Shown: positions 37,190 through 46,373, numbered from the stretch's first letter. The stretch is 64,000 nucleotides of DNA from Legionella brunensis (GCF_001467025.1 NZ_LNXV01000036.1:242939-306938); one strand, 5' to 3'. Translations and numbers: made by a program. Notes: a model not told the origin generated them from the letters alone.

Positions 37190-37399
37190 CTTAGTCGCCT
37201 AAAAAATCCACAATAGATTATATAACTCTATCTATTTCTACGAAGTTACTTTCATAGCAAATAATGATAATGGATGTAAGTCTAGAGAATTATAATGTGA
37301 TTACAAACCATTAAGAAAATGTAATCATTAATGACATTAAAATAATTAGGCTTAAAGCCAATCATCAGACAATTACCACTAACAATAGATTGAGGAATC

Positions 37400-37723
37400 A
37401 TGAAATATTTGGGAAATCGTGAAATAATGCAAATTAATCACTCTATACGCATAAAAAATGAGAAAACAATTTTTAAAAGGGCTGCCACAGCAGGGATATT
37501 GTTACTCTGGAATCCCTTAAAGCAAAAGAATTGCCCCAACATTCCCACTGAAATAGGGGAACTTATCGGTAGTTACCTGAGCGATAATGATGCAAAAAAT
37601 GTAGTTCAGGTTTGTCAAAGTGCTAAGAATGCCGCACGTAAAGCACTAACCGATTTTAAGAGTGGTAAAGGTAAAATTTACGATGAGGTAGAAGCCTACC
37701 TTCCCCTTAGTTTTATACCTTGA
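37400..37723 (+). CDS. Small F-box-like protein
   Basis: A 107-residue protein. Residues 47-80 read N-I-P-T-E-I-G-E-L-I-G-S-Y-L-S-D-N-D followed by A-K-N-V-V-Q-V-C-Q-S-A-K-N-A-A-R. This matches the F-box pattern (x-P-x-E-(L/I)-x-x-x-I-x-x-(Y/H)-L, then V-C-x-x). F-box motifs recruit host SKP1/CUL1 ubiquitin ligases, and several Legionella effectors carry them. The usual substrate-binding domain is absent, so this could be an adaptor, a decoy or a remnant. GAGGAATC gives a good start. It is convergent with the MavL-like gene, sharing a palindrome at the 3' ends. The motif is short; call it likely, not proven. Confidence 0.55.
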   Translation: MKYLGNREIMQINHSIRIKNEKTIFKRAATAGILLLWNPLKQKNCPNIPTEIGELIGSYLSDNDAKNVVQVCQSAKNAARKALTDFKSGKGKIYDEVEAYLPLSFIP

Positions 37724-37729
37724 TAAAGG

Positions 37730-37757
37730 GTCATGCTAAATAATTATTTAGCATGAC
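37730..37757. terminator. 28-bp perfect palindrome shared by two convergent 3' ends
   Basis: GTCATGCTAAATAA is followed directly by its exact reverse complement. It spans the last codons of the MavL-like gene and lies 7 bases after the F-box-like stop. No T-run follows. Confidence 0.5.
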
Positions 37758-39888
37758 GAGAAATAACATGATCTTGACCATGCTCTTCATCATGAATAGT
37801 AATTTTTCCATTTTTTTGTTCTCCTTGCATCAAGGTTTTCACAAGTTGGTGCACTGAGAAAGTCTCATTTGAATATTTGTTAGTACGGAAGAAATGTCTT
37901 TCTTGTTTCAAGAAATGCTGAGGTGTATTTAAAATATAAAGCGCTAAACTTTTCTTTTGCTCAGGTTTCAAATTACTTGCTATCTCTTCCAGCGCATTCA
38001 GATAAGCTTTTTTACTCTCTTTAAGATTAAGATTTTTTGGTAACTTATTTTTTAACCATTGATCTATCTCAGAACCATTTTTGCCAGCAAACGGTCCTTC
38101 CAAATTGGAAGAAGTAGATTCCGTATTCTTAACTTCTGTGCCGGATTTAATCCCTTTGCTTTCACTTTTTTCAGCATCCATCCCTTCCAAATTGGAAGAA
38201 GTAGATTCCGTACTCTTAACTTCCGTGGATTTAATATCTTTGTTTCCACTTTTTTCAGCCCCCATTCCTTCCAGATTGGAAGAAGTAGCTTCAGATTCAG
38301 TACTTTTAACTTCCGATTTAACATCTTTGCTTTCTAATTTTGTAGCAGCACTCTTAATGACATGAACCTCCATTTTACCTTGTAACTGAAGGTGGTATTG
38401 ATTGGATTTAGCGACCTGTCCCCAAGTCATAGATGGAGCCGCAGAATAAACAAAACCACTTCTCTTCTTATCATAGTGGCCATTTAAGCCGGTTAAAACT
38501 TCCATTGTATTAGTGGCAGCAGCTTTTACACCATCATCGGTAGCTCTAGCCCCCCCCCAATAATCATTCCCAGGATAAGACACATGATCCCAAGCAACTA
38601 AACTCACTAAATCACAGTCTTTGTAGGCTACACCGTATTCTTCGGGACGGCAGAGCTGAGGTTTGCCACCCTTAGTCAGTGGTCTAACTAAGAGATCAAT
38701 ATCATTAATTGATTTTGTACTTTCTTCTTTATTGTAATTGTCATACCAAACTGCTTGGATTTGAGATAATTCTTTACCATGTTCAGTGAGTAATCTTTCT
38801 ATGACCGTTTGAAATTGCGCATGAATTTCAGACCCGTATTTTCCCGCAAACTGTCCGCAACCAATTCCAGGGAGAGTAACCAATAACTTTTTTCCAGTAA
38901 TTTTTGCATTTTCATTAGCTGCTAATAATCCTGGAAGTATCCTTCGCTCATAGAGGCGATAAAAAGCTTCAGGATCTAGCTTACCTTTTTTTGTGACCTC
39001 ATCCAGATCGGGTTTTGCCTCACCAACCGCTCGCAAAAGAGCGCCGGGGACATAAATTAAAGTCGCCGCAAATGGAGGTTCATAAATTTTGGGGAAACTC
39101 CAGGCACCATTATCATATATTGTGGTAGGTATGCTGCAACTGATATCCCCTAAAAGAGCAATTTCCGTAGAGCTCCAGTTTTCTTCACCCGAAAATGGTG
39201 TTGATTCGGCAAAAATAGTAGGTAATTTAGTTTGTACCAAACATTCGATGAATGCTTCATCAGACATTTCTTTTAAATTCTTATCAACAAGCTTTTTCTT
39301 AAGGTAGGCCCCTGCATCAGCCTTACCTTCAAGTAAATCTAATTTGTATTGTTGTAGTTTTTTAAAAGAAATATCGCTTAAGAGAAAACGATAAGTTTGA
39401 CTCGTCTTCTTCTCTTCTTTCTTTTCTTCCATAGAAGTATCGACAAGAGTTGATAAAGTCTCTGTCAATTTTTCTAATTCTTTTTTATGACCTTCTATTT
39501 CTTTTTTTAATGTCTGGTACTGTCCATTTTTCGTATGGAAAAGTGTAATGGCAGTATTTTCAGGGTCTACTATCCATCGAAGTTCTTGTAGTCGCTTAAA
39601 CTCTTCTGGATTCAAATTTCCTTGTTCTGTGGTAATGACGAATCCTCGTTTATTTTCTAATTCTTTTCTCTCTTTATCGTCCTTGACGAATTGCTCAGTC
39701 TTTCTGTGCTTACCATAAGCAACCATTGCCAAATCGTCTTTTTTAAAAAAACCTTTGCTATCAAAACGACTGAGAATGTCATTATACTCTTTCTCTACTA
39801 TAGAAAACTTCTCAGTGAGTTCCTCTATCTTTTTTTGAAGATTAGTTATTTGAAGTTCAACGGCAACAATTTTTTCGTTGGAAGACAT
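37744..39888 (-). CDS. MavL-like macrodomain protein with coiled coil, repeats and extra C-terminal domain
   Basis: A 714-residue protein. Residues 1-165 are a charged coiled coil. About 170-500 resembles MavL, an L. pneumophila Dot/Icm effector with a macrodomain fold that removes ADP-ribose from ubiquitin. Marks are T-P-F-S-G-E-E-N-W-S-S-T-E, V-T-L-P-G-I-G-C-G-Q-F-A-G-K, W-D-H-V-S-Y-P-G-N-D-Y-W-G-G and A-T-D-D-G-V-K-A-A-A-T. Asp434, Asp442 and Asp452 are spaced 8 and 10 apart, the same as the MavL catalytic trio as I recall it (D315, D323, D333). About 530-610 are three Ser/Thr/Glu-rich repeats, and 610-714 a separate helical domain. MavL is about 435 residues, so both ends are extra. A TATAAT -10 lies at 39924-39929; no PmrA box is seen. 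Confidence 0.72.
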   Translation of the reverse strand: MSSNEKIVAVELQITNLQKKIEELTEKFSIVEKEYNDILSRFDSKGFFKKDDLAMVAYGKHRKTEQFVKDDKERKELENKRGFVITTEQGNLNPEEFKRLQELRWIVDPENTAITLFHTKNGQYQTLKKEIEGHKKELEKLTETLSTLVDTSMEEKKEEKKTSQTYRFLLSDISFKKLQQYKLDLLEGKADAGAYLKKKLVDKNLKEMSDEAFIECLVQTKLPTIFAESTPFSGEENWSSTEIALLGDISCSIPTTIYDNGAWSFPKIYEPPFAATLIYVPGALLRAVGEAKPDLDEVTKKGKLDPEAFYRLYERRILPGLLAANENAKITGKKLLVTLPGIGCGQFAGKYGSEIHAQFQTVIERLLTEHGKELSQIQAVWYDNYNKEESTKSINDIDLLVRPLTKGGKPQLCRPEEYGVAYKDCDLVSLVAWDHVSYPGNDYWGGARATDDGVKAAATNTMEVLTGLNGHYDKKRSGFVYSAAPSMTWGQVAKSNQYHLQLQGKMEVHVIKSAATKLESKDVKSEVKSTESEATSSNLEGMGAEKSGNKDIKSTEVKSTESTSSNLEGMDAEKSESKGIKSGTEVKNTESTSSNLEGPFAGKNGSEIDQWLKNKLPKNLNLKESKKAYLNALEEIASNLKPEQKKSLALYILNTPQHFLKQERHFFRTNKYSNETFSVHQLVKTLMQGEQKNGKITIHDEEHGQDHVISRHAK
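38098..38340. repeat. Three tandem repeats inside the MavL-like gene
   Basis: The units begin with TTCCAAATTGG or TTCCAGATTGG at 38098, 38185 and 38269, spaced 87 and 84 bases (29 and 28 codons). They encode S-S-N-L-E-G-(M/P)-x-A-(E/G)-K followed by S-x-x-K and S-T-E-S linkers. The period differs by whole codons, so the frame is kept. Confidence 0.8.
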
Positions 39889-39967
39889 TTAGATTCTCTT
39901 AATTTAAACAATTTAGGACTTTTATTATACCATAAGAATAAAATTAAATCACAATTCGAGTCATAAC

Positions 39968-41380
39968 TCATAGCGTAATTGCCATTATCGGAGAGCTGAA
40001 ATCTGGAAGTTTGGCGCTTAGCTGTTTGGCTAATTGCAACAATAATCTATCGTTCCCTTTTCCTGCCGCAAACTGGACAGAAATTGGAAAACCATCATAA
40101 TGCATCACCGGCATAGTCATTGCCGGCATTTCTGCTTGGTTGAATAGGGCAGTAAATGGGGAAAACTCCATATTTTTTTGTAAATAGTCTTCAAAGCTAC
40201 TGTTTCGCCAACTGCCAATAGGGATAGGTAATTGCGCTAAAGCAGGAGTCAAAATGACATCAAATTTTTGAAAAAGATCACGCAACGGCTGTAACAACTG
40301 ATAAAGCTTGTTCTTACTATTAATTAATTGCGATGCAGTGATGCCCTGCCCTCTTAACACAAACTCCCAAGTTAGTGACTCTAAATCGCCTTGTTGCGCC
40401 TGACGCTGCCATTGACTTTGCTGATTTTCAATTTCAGCCCAAGTATTGGCTGCAATCATTGTTAAGGTACACTCACCAATCGCTTCGTTATCAAGAGATA
40501 ATTTATAAGGGATGACTTGATGCCCACACTCTTTTAATACCTTAACTGCCTCTTTCACTCCAAGTGTATAAGCCTCAGCGATGGGTACTTTCGTAAGCGC
40601 ATCCACATCAAGCAGAGCAATTGTTAATGGTGGCAATGAAGACGTATTTTTGTATACTTCAATACGGTTTTTGGCTTGGGTCAAAGACTGTGCAGTTAGG
40701 CATTCAAATAATAGAGCCGAATCCTGAACATTTCGTGTTAAGACATGACTTGCTGAGAGACCTGACCATGGCTCAGGAGCCCAAGGCCCGACAGGAGCTA
40801 ACCCTGGAGTTGGTTTAAAACCAAACAAACCACAACATGCAGCCGGAATACGAATGGAGCCTCCCCCATCATTGGCGGTAGCCAGCGGTGCCACTCCTGC
40901 TGCAACGGCGGCCGCAGAGCCCCCAGAAGAACCACCCGAAGTACAGTTTAAATTATAAGGATTTCTGCAAGGTCCATGTAAGAAAGACTCCGTTACATAA
41001 GAAAGACCTAGCTCAGGCACATTAGTCTTGGCAAAGGGCACCATCCCTAATGCCAGTAAACGATTGATGAAGTCACTATTGTTTAGCGATGTACTATTCG
41101 TATAAAAAATTGAGCCCGCTGTATAACGGACTCCTTCCAGGGCAAATCCTAAATCCTTCACTAATATAGGAACCCCATAAAAAAGCTCATTGCCTTTCAT
41201 TTTCTTTAATTGTTTGCGTGCCCAAGCACTGCAATCCGTCACAATGGCATTTAGTAAAGGGTTAATTTCATGCATACGAGCAATGGCGCAGTCTAATGCT
41301 TCTGAAGCGCCAACTTCCTTTCGCCTAATAAGCTCACTTAATTCTTGGACACTTAAATTGCAGTATTCACTCAGCAACAT
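39968..41380 (-). CDS. Amidase signature family enzyme
   Basis: A 470-residue amidase with an intact Ser-cisSer-Lys triad: Lys75 in P-I-L-V-K-D-L-G, Ser151 in T-S-G-G-S-S-G-G-S, and nucleophile Ser175 in [10 protein letters not shown]. It hydrolyses a carboxamide or acts as a transamidase-like enzyme. The context (no gatB/gatC) argues against GatA, and the natural substrate is unknown. GAGATAATA precedes the ATG. It ends 79 bases from the MavL-like start and begins 8 bases after the Bat operon. Confidence 0.87.
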   Translation of the reverse strand: MLLSEYCNLSVQELSELIRRKEVGASEALDCAIARMHEINPLLNAIVTDCSAWARKQLKKMKGNELFYGVPILVKDLGFALEGVRYTAGSIFYTNSTSLNNSDFINRLLALGMVPFAKTNVPELGLSYVTESFLHGPCRNPYNLNCTSGGSSGGSAAAVAAGVAPLATANDGGGSIRIPAACCGLFGFKPTPGLAPVGPWAPEPWSGLSASHVLTRNVQDSALLFECLTAQSLTQAKNRIEVYKNTSSLPPLTIALLDVDALTKVPIAEAYTLGVKEAVKVLKECGHQVIPYKLSLDNEAIGECTLTMIAANTWAEIENQQSQWQRQAQQGDLESLTWEFVLRGQGITASQLINSKNKLYQLLQPLRDLFQKFDVILTPALAQLPIPIGSWRNSSFEDYLQKNMEFSPFTALFNQAEMPAMTMPVMHYDGFPISVQFAAGKGNDRLLLQLAKQLSAKLPDFSSPIMAITL

Positions 41381-41388
41381 TATTATCT

Positions 41389-43050
41389 CTATAGTTTATG
41401 CATAGGGGGCAAAGAGTTAGTCGAATGAATTGGCGATTTACCTTCTTTAAACGCAGTGAAACACGCCCATAAATCAGCTCCATGCCATAAGTTTTGTGAA
41501 CCATTATGATAGAGTGCATGAGATAACTCTTTAATTTGCTGTTTTAAAGATGCATCACTAACTCTACTTTCAATATCCATCAAATTTAAAATTGTTGCCT
41601 GTGGCCACTGTCTCTGGGCCCACTGGACTAAGGCATCCCGTGCTGCTGAAGCATTATTAGTGGAGCATGCCTCTTGTAATCGCTTAACGACCTGTTTTGT
41701 ATCGGGTATTGAACTTCGGTTTCGTCTTTGCCATATCCATAAACTTAGCGTTAAAAGCCAAGCGATTGCAAATCCTGAGGCCAACCACCAAGCAAAATTT
41801 TTAGTAGAGTTTGCCGTTGGACGTGGATCACTGGTTTTCTCTGTTTTTACGACAGTCTGAGGAATGTCTGCAGGCTTTGTTTCCTTGACTGCAGTCGATG
41901 GTTTCACCGTTGGGTTAGGTGCATTGGCAGAGGCCATCACCTGAATTGAGCGTTCAGGCAAAGTTGCTATTTCTTCCTTTCCCGTTGTGGTATTAAACCA
42001 GGTTAATTTGAGCGGTGGAATGGTAATTTGGCCAGTTTTATTGAGCAGATAAGTTACTTTAACAGTAGTTGTACCCACTAAATCTGGCTGCTGAAAGGTG
42101 TTTCTCTCAGTCCGTTTTTCCGGATAAACAGAAAAATCTGTACTACTCCCAAAATCAAGCACAGGTAATAGCTGGGCAGGCACTGCCGTTGCTTGCAATG
42201 TAACACTGCGAACAATGGTGCTCCCTTGTTGTAAAGATGAAGCATTATTGTCATAGGTTTCCGTTAAATTAACTTGCTTAGCAGGTAACCAGTTGTTGTT
42301 TGCATGTTGCTCCGGAATGGGTTTTACATGTAGCAAGGTTGCTTGAGCACGCTCATTAACGTGTTTAGGTACCGCATCATAAATGATCGTCTGGAAAGAA
42401 GGAGGGATAATTTTCAAATCCCCACTTTTTTGCGGGAAAAGAGCATATTGCTGCTCCTCGACCCTATACAACCGACCATTTTCAGCCGTTTGGTAACGGC
42501 GTCCAGCTCCTAGAGGGATAAGAAGAGCGTCTTCAACTTGCGGTGGCTGATAATTAGCATTCATTAAACGCCCACTATAATATAGTTTTACCGTATAAAT
42601 GACTTGTTGATTAATATATGGATTCTCCACACTTACTTCTGTCACCAACTTAACATCTTGCTGCTTATCGGTGTCTGGCTCCTTACTTTCGGAAGCTTGT
42701 TCAGTTACTTCAATGCTGCCAGGCATTGTTTTTTCCTGACCTACTTGAATCGCAGGTATGTTTAACACGCCAGTCCTCTTAGGAATCAATAAAACTAACC
42801 ACTGTCCCACCGAGCTAGCGCGACCATTAACCAGGGTGTAATTCACACTACGTTCCGTCCCTACGATGGTGAAGTCCTTTTGTAAAGGAGTTAAATCTGG
42901 GATACTGTCAGTTTGGCTGCCCTCTAAGATCAAAATTAATTGAAAAGTTTCTCCTGCTTGAACTGTTGAAGTTTCAAGCCGCATGGTCACCGTAGCAAAC
43001 CCAAGGCTATAGAAACCCAATAAAAATAAACTTAATAAAATTTTTTTCAT
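41389..43050 (-). CDS. batD: BatD-like protein
   Basis: A 553-residue exported membrane protein. A signal peptide (1-20) is followed by the BatD beta-rich ectodomain (V-T-M-R-L-E-T-S-T-V-Q-A-G-E-T-F, then G-Q-W-L-V-L-L-I-P-K-R-T-G and similar), a Pro/Thr/Lys linker, one membrane helix near 440-460 (W-W-L-A-S-G-F-A-I-A-W-L-L) and a helical cytoplasmic tail. Bat proteins are linked to aerotolerance or stress, with no defined biochemistry. Its start overlaps the preceding TPR gene by 4 bases (ATGA). It is the last gene of the operon. Confidence 0.85.
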   Translation of the reverse strand: MKKILLSLFLLGFYSLGFATVTMRLETSTVQAGETFQLILILEGSQTDSIPDLTPLQKDFTIVGTERSVNYTLVNGRASSVGQWLVLLIPKRTGVLNIPAIQVGQEKTMPGSIEVTEQASESKEPDTDKQQDVKLVTEVSVENPYINQQVIYTVKLYYSGRLMNANYQPPQVEDALLIPLGAGRRYQTAENGRLYRVEEQQYALFPQKSGDLKIIPPSFQTIIYDAVPKHVNERAQATLLHVKPIPEQHANNNWLPAKQVNLTETYDNNASSLQQGSTIVRSVTLQATAVPAQLLPVLDFGSSTDFSVYPEKRTERNTFQQPDLVGTTTVKVTYLLNKTGQITIPPLKLTWFNTTTGKEEIATLPERSIQVMASANAPNPTVKPSTAVKETKPADIPQTVVKTEKTSDPRPTANSTKNFAWWLASGFAIAWLLTLSLWIWQRRNRSSIPDTKQVVKRLQEACSTNNASAARDALVQWAQRQWPQATILNLMDIESRVSDASLKQQIKELSHALYHNGSQNLWHGADLWACFTAFKEGKSPIHSTNSLPPMHKL

Positions 43051-43952
43051 TGATACCAACCACCTTGTCGACGTATATGATCTCGTAAAAATTTCTCTCG
43101 CAATAACCCACCTGGATCATCAGGAATTAAGCGCAACCACTGCTCTTTTGCTTGTTGCTTTTCACGTTCAGCAGATGGGTCCACTCCAACTCCGGTGTTT
43201 TTGTCATCCGATTGTTGTTCTTGCCCCTGTTTATCTTTATCTTGTTGGCTTTGGTTTTGTTGATTCTTATCCTGTTGCTGATTGTTACCTTGCTGGTCTT
43301 GGTTTTGTTGATTCTTCTCCTGCTGCTGATTGCTGCCCTGTTGGCCTTGGTTTTGTTGATTCTTGTCCTGCTGCTGATTGCTGCCCTGTTGGCCTTGGTT
43401 TTGTTGATTCTTATCCTGCTGCTGATTATTACCTTGCTGGTCTTGATTTTGTTGATTCTTATCCTGCTGCTGATTGTTGCCCTGTTGGCCTTGGTTTTGT
43501 TGATTCTTATCCTGCTGTTGATTGTTATCTTGCTGGTCTTGGTTTTGTTGGTTGTTAGCTTGAGAGTTTTTATCCTTTTTTAATAATTCTTCCATTAACT
43601 TGCGATTAAACTGCGCATCTTTATTATTTGGATTATGGGCAAGGGCTTTGTCATAAGCCTTGATTGCTTTCTCATATTGCCCTAACTTCGCTAAAGCATT
43701 CCCTTGATTATAAAATCCCTGCTCGTTTTGCAAAGATTGATAATATTCAGCGGCTTCTTTGAAGTTTCCAGCGCGATATGCTGCAGCACCACGCCATCCT
43801 TGATCTTGGAAAATAGTCTCTGCTTCTTTAAATTGCCCTTCCTTCATTAAGGTCTGAGCTTGTTGATCTTTGGTAAACCATAGATCTTGCCAACTAAATG
43901 AATAGCTTTGGCAACAAACACTTAAAAGTAATAATAGCCAGACTATCCTCAT
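43047..43952 (-). CDS. BatC-like TPR protein with a Gln/Asn-rich repeat region
   Basis: A 301-residue exported protein. A signal peptide (1-18) is followed by TPR repeats (about 30-125, F-Y-N-Q-G-N-A-L-A-K-L-G-Q-Y-E-K-A-I). A 100-residue region of a 16-residue repeat follows (N-N-Q-Q-Q-D-K-N-Q-Q-N-Q-G-Q-Q-G type), then a conserved end W-L-R-L-I-P-D-D-P-G-G-L-L-R-E-K-F. In Bat operons the TPR protein often carries Gln-rich tracts before this C-terminal motif. The ATG at 43952 follows AGAGGTTAG and overlaps the batB stop by 4 bases. Confidence 0.82.
   Translation of the reverse strand: MRIVWLLLLLSVCCQSYSFSWQDLWFTKDQQAQTLMKEGQFKEAETIFQDQGWRGAAAYRAGNFKEAAEYYQSLQNEQGFYNQGNALAKLGQYEKAIKAYDKALAHNPNNKDAQFNRKLMEELLKKDKNSQANNQQNQDQQDNNQQQDKNQQNQGQQGNNQQQDKNQQNQDQQGNNQQQDKNQQNQGQQGSNQQQDKNQQNQGQQGSNQQQEKNQQNQDQQGNNQQQDKNQQNQSQQDKDKQGQEQQSDDKNTGVGVDPSAEREKQQAKEQWLRLIPDDPGGLLREKFLRDHIRRQGGWYQ
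43243..43558. repeat. 48-bp tandem repeat coding the Gln/Asn-rich region
   Basis: About six copies of a 48-base unit built on TTGTTGATTCTTATCCTG (plus strand). The copies differ by a few bases, giving G/D/S and D/E changes. The unit is a multiple of three, so copy number can vary without a frameshift. Confidence 0.85.
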
Positions 43953-44878
43953 GGTTCTAACCTCTGTAACCACCCACGCCTGAATACTGGTAATAAAAAA
44001 ATAAGTGCAGGCAATAAGAACCAACGCCCCTCATCTTGCCAAATGGGAATACCCTCCTGTTGATTACGTAGAAATTGATTATCATTAACATTCTTATTAA
44101 GCCACGCATCCAAATCACTGGAGTCATCCGAAAACGGTAACACTTCGCCCAGTCCGGCAGTAGCAAACTCTTGAAATAGGGGATTTAGAGTTTTATCTGC
44201 TCGAATTGGCATAATTGAAGTACTAATCTGCTTATTTGCCAAAACCTTAGCCTCCGTAATAGCAGCATTACTTGGTGTTTCAGCCGTTAGCACCAGTATT
44301 TGTCCATGGTGAAAACCCGCCTGATTAATCAATTGACCCGCCTCTTGAAGAGCCAAATCTAACTGATGACCCTCGACAGGCATAATGTCTGGTGATAGTG
44401 AAGACAATAGCGAGTCAATAGTTTGAGCATCATCTGTTAATGGAGATACCACAAAAGGCTCTCCAGTATAAACAACTAAGCCCAATTGGCCTGTATCACG
44501 ACGCTTAAACAAATCATGCAATTTAAATTTAGCGCGACTTAAACGATTAGGGGATAAGTCATCGACAAGCATTGCATCCGACATATCTAATACCAGCACT
44601 CGTGGTTGAATTTGTTTATAGGTGGGTACGGGCAAACGAGACCAAGTAGGACCAGCAAGACCAATAATCATGCATAAGGCACTCACTGATAAAAAGAATA
44701 AAGCCAGATTACGATTATACTTTCCGTTAGAAACGAGTAAGCGCTCTAATAAATGTTTATCGCAAATAGCAGCCCAAGCTTGCAACTGTGGCTTTTGCCA
44801 CCACAAATACCAATACAATCCCAATAAAGGAAGAGTACTCAGCAACCACCAGGGACGCAGAAAATGAAACTCTGTCAT
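43949..44878 (-). CDS. batB: BatB-like von Willebrand A membrane protein
   Basis: A 309-residue protein: two N-terminal membrane helices (about 10-25 and 55-75), a VWA domain (about 90-270) and a C-terminal membrane helix (near 290). The MIDAS start is V-L-D-M-S-D-A-M, a changed form of the usual D-x-S-x-S (Asp in place of the first Gly-Ser step). The VWA site may therefore bind metal differently. Its start overlaps the batA stop by 4 bases. Confidence 0.82.
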   Translation of the reverse strand: MTEFHFLRPWWLLSTLPLLGLYWYLWWQKPQLQAWAAICDKHLLERLLVSNGKYNRNLALFFLSVSALCMIIGLAGPTWSRLPVPTYKQIQPRVLVLDMSDAMLVDDLSPNRLSRAKFKLHDLFKRRDTGQLGLVVYTGEPFVVSPLTDDAQTIDSLLSSLSPDIMPVEGHQLDLALQEAGQLINQAGFHHGQILVLTAETPSNAAITEAKVLANKQISTSIMPIRADKTLNPLFQEFATAGLGEVLPFSDDSSDLDAWLNKNVNDNQFLRNQQEGIPIWQDEGRWFLLPALIFLLPVFRRGWLQRLEP

Positions 44879-45900
44879 GATTCAACAACCTTACGATGAA
44901 AAACATTCTTCAAGCCAGAGAACAGTTTCGCTTTATTTCCAAGCCAATAAATAAACAGTATTAAAGCCAATGCCAAAGGCCATGGATAATAATCGTGCTG
45001 CGGGCGAAGGGTTGCTTGTTCCTGAGTCACCGTTTCGAGCTGATTAATAGTTTCATAAATAGCATTCAGAGACTGCAAATCTGTCGCGCGGAAATATTGC
45101 CCTCCAGTAATTTTTGCCACCTCCTGGAGGGTCTCTTCGTCTAAGTCAGACGAGGCATTCATATTAAAAAATACTTGGCCTAGTGCTCTAGGATCACTTT
45201 CTGCCCCCAAACCAATGGTATAAACTTTGATATTATCAAGCTTGGCTAGCTCTGCAGCCTTCAGCGGAGGCAATACGCCTGAATTATTAGCACCATCCGT
45301 CAGCAAAATAATGATACGCCCTTTAGCGGGGACATCTTGTAAGCGCTTTACTGCCAATCCCAACGCATCACCTATAGATGTCGTTTGCCCTGCAAGGCCA
45401 ACTGTCGCGTCCTCAAGACGTAATAAGACTGATTGGCGATCATACGTTAAGGGGGTTTGTAAATAAGCGCGTGTGCCGAATAAAATTAACCCGATCCGAT
45501 CGCCTATTCGCTGTTGTACAAACTCTTTTGCAGTGCGCTTTACCACTGCCAAACGACTAACAGGGCGACCATTTAAGATCATGTCATGAAGCTCCATACT
45601 CCCTGATAAATCAAGGACTAGCATAATATTGCGTCCTTCTCTTTCCAGAGGTTGCGGCTCTCCCACCCAGCGAGGACCAGCAGCTGCAATAATAAGTAGA
45701 CACCATACCAATGATAAAAGCCCCATTTGTGCTTGCGCCGAGAATGCACGTTGTTTTTTATTCACCATGGTGAGCACAGCATTAAAAAAAGGAACTTTAA
45801 GGGCCACCGGCAGTTTAGTATGAGGGTGAGGCAAAAATAACCAAATCAACAAAGGTATTGGCAAAAAGAATAAAACCCAGGGTAAAGCTAATTCGAACAT
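44875..45900 (-). CDS. batA: BatA-like von Willebrand A membrane protein
   Basis: A 341-residue protein with membrane helices near 5-25 and 55-75, a VWA domain with an intact MIDAS motif V-L-D-L-S-G-S-M-E and L-T-D-G-A-N-N, and a last helix near 315-330. It probably forms a complex with BatB and the DUF58/MoxR proteins encoded upstream. The ATG at 45900 follows ACGAGGTG and lies inside the end of the DUF4381 gene (13-base overlap). Confidence 0.88.
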   Translation of the reverse strand: MFELALPWVLFFLPIPLLIWLFLPHPHTKLPVALKVPFFNAVLTMVNKKQRAFSAQAQMGLLSLVWCLLIIAAAGPRWVGEPQPLEREGRNIMLVLDLSGSMELHDMILNGRPVSRLAVVKRTAKEFVQQRIGDRIGLILFGTRAYLQTPLTYDRQSVLLRLEDATVGLAGQTTSIGDALGLAVKRLQDVPAKGRIIILLTDGANNSGVLPPLKAAELAKLDNIKVYTIGLGAESDPRALGQVFFNMNASSDLDEETLQEVAKITGGQYFRATDLQSLNAIYETINQLETVTQEQATLRPQHDYYPWPLALALILFIYWLGNKAKLFSGLKNVFHRKVVES

Positions 45901-46373
45901 GGTACACCTCGTTGCTTTATCCATGATTTGGCACAATTAAAAAGAGGGCTCAAATCAATATCTGTGGGCTTCTGATAAGGCAGCTGTAAAAGATAATCTT
46001 GCATCTGATCAAAATTAATCCCCTTTGCTGTCTTACTCAAAAACTCGATCCACTCCTGGCCTTGTAAGCTTGCCACTTGCTGCCTTGGGAAATAGACCAA
46101 GGCAACGCGCCTTAGTAACTCAGAAATTTTCATACTGCTTAATTGACTGTCATGATCACGTTCATACTCTTTTTGCAAATTGATCAACAGGTGAAGGGCC
46201 TCTCTCTTGGCTCGGCCATGTTTATAACGTCGGTAAGCGATGTAAAAGAGACTTCCCCCAACAACCAACAGGGCAACTAATAAAACATACCATCCAGGCG
46301 CTAAGGGCCACCAACCAATAGGTTCGGGCAACTGAATATCATGCAATTGATTGAGTAACTGCGAATCAGCCAC
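45888..46373 (-). CDS. DUF4381 membrane protein
   Basis: A 161-residue protein with one membrane helix (about 28-48, G-W-Y-V-L-L-V-A-L-L-V-V-G-G) and a cytoplasmic helical domain. L-H-D-I-Q-L-P-E-P-I-G-W-W-P-L-A-P-G-W-Y is the family start. It overlaps its neighbours on both sides (8 bases with DUF58, 13 with batA). It is a standard member of MoxR-DUF58-VWA operons; its role is unknown. Confidence 0.85.
   Translation of the reverse strand: MADSQLLNQLHDIQLPEPIGWWPLAPGWYVLLVALLVVGGSLFYIAYRRYKHGRAKREALHLLINLQKEYERDHDSQLSSMKISELLRRVALVYFPRQQVASLQGQEWIEFLSKTAKGINFDQMQDYLLQLPYQKPTDIDLSPLFNCAKSWIKQRGVPCSN

Noticed and set aside
39924..39967. PmrA-like box ahead of the MavL-like gene
   Set aside because: There is a good TATAAT and one TTTAATTTT half-site, but the second half-site and the 7-bp spacing do not match.
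43243..43558. CRISPR array
   Set aside because: Repeats are contiguous without spacers, are multiples of three and sit inside a reading frame.
43148..43583. Two long frames opposite the Gln/Asn-rich repeat
   Set aside because: Leu/Ile/Val-rich and Cys/Val/Gly-rich repeats are the antisense of the 48-bp tandem repeat in a clear TPR gene.
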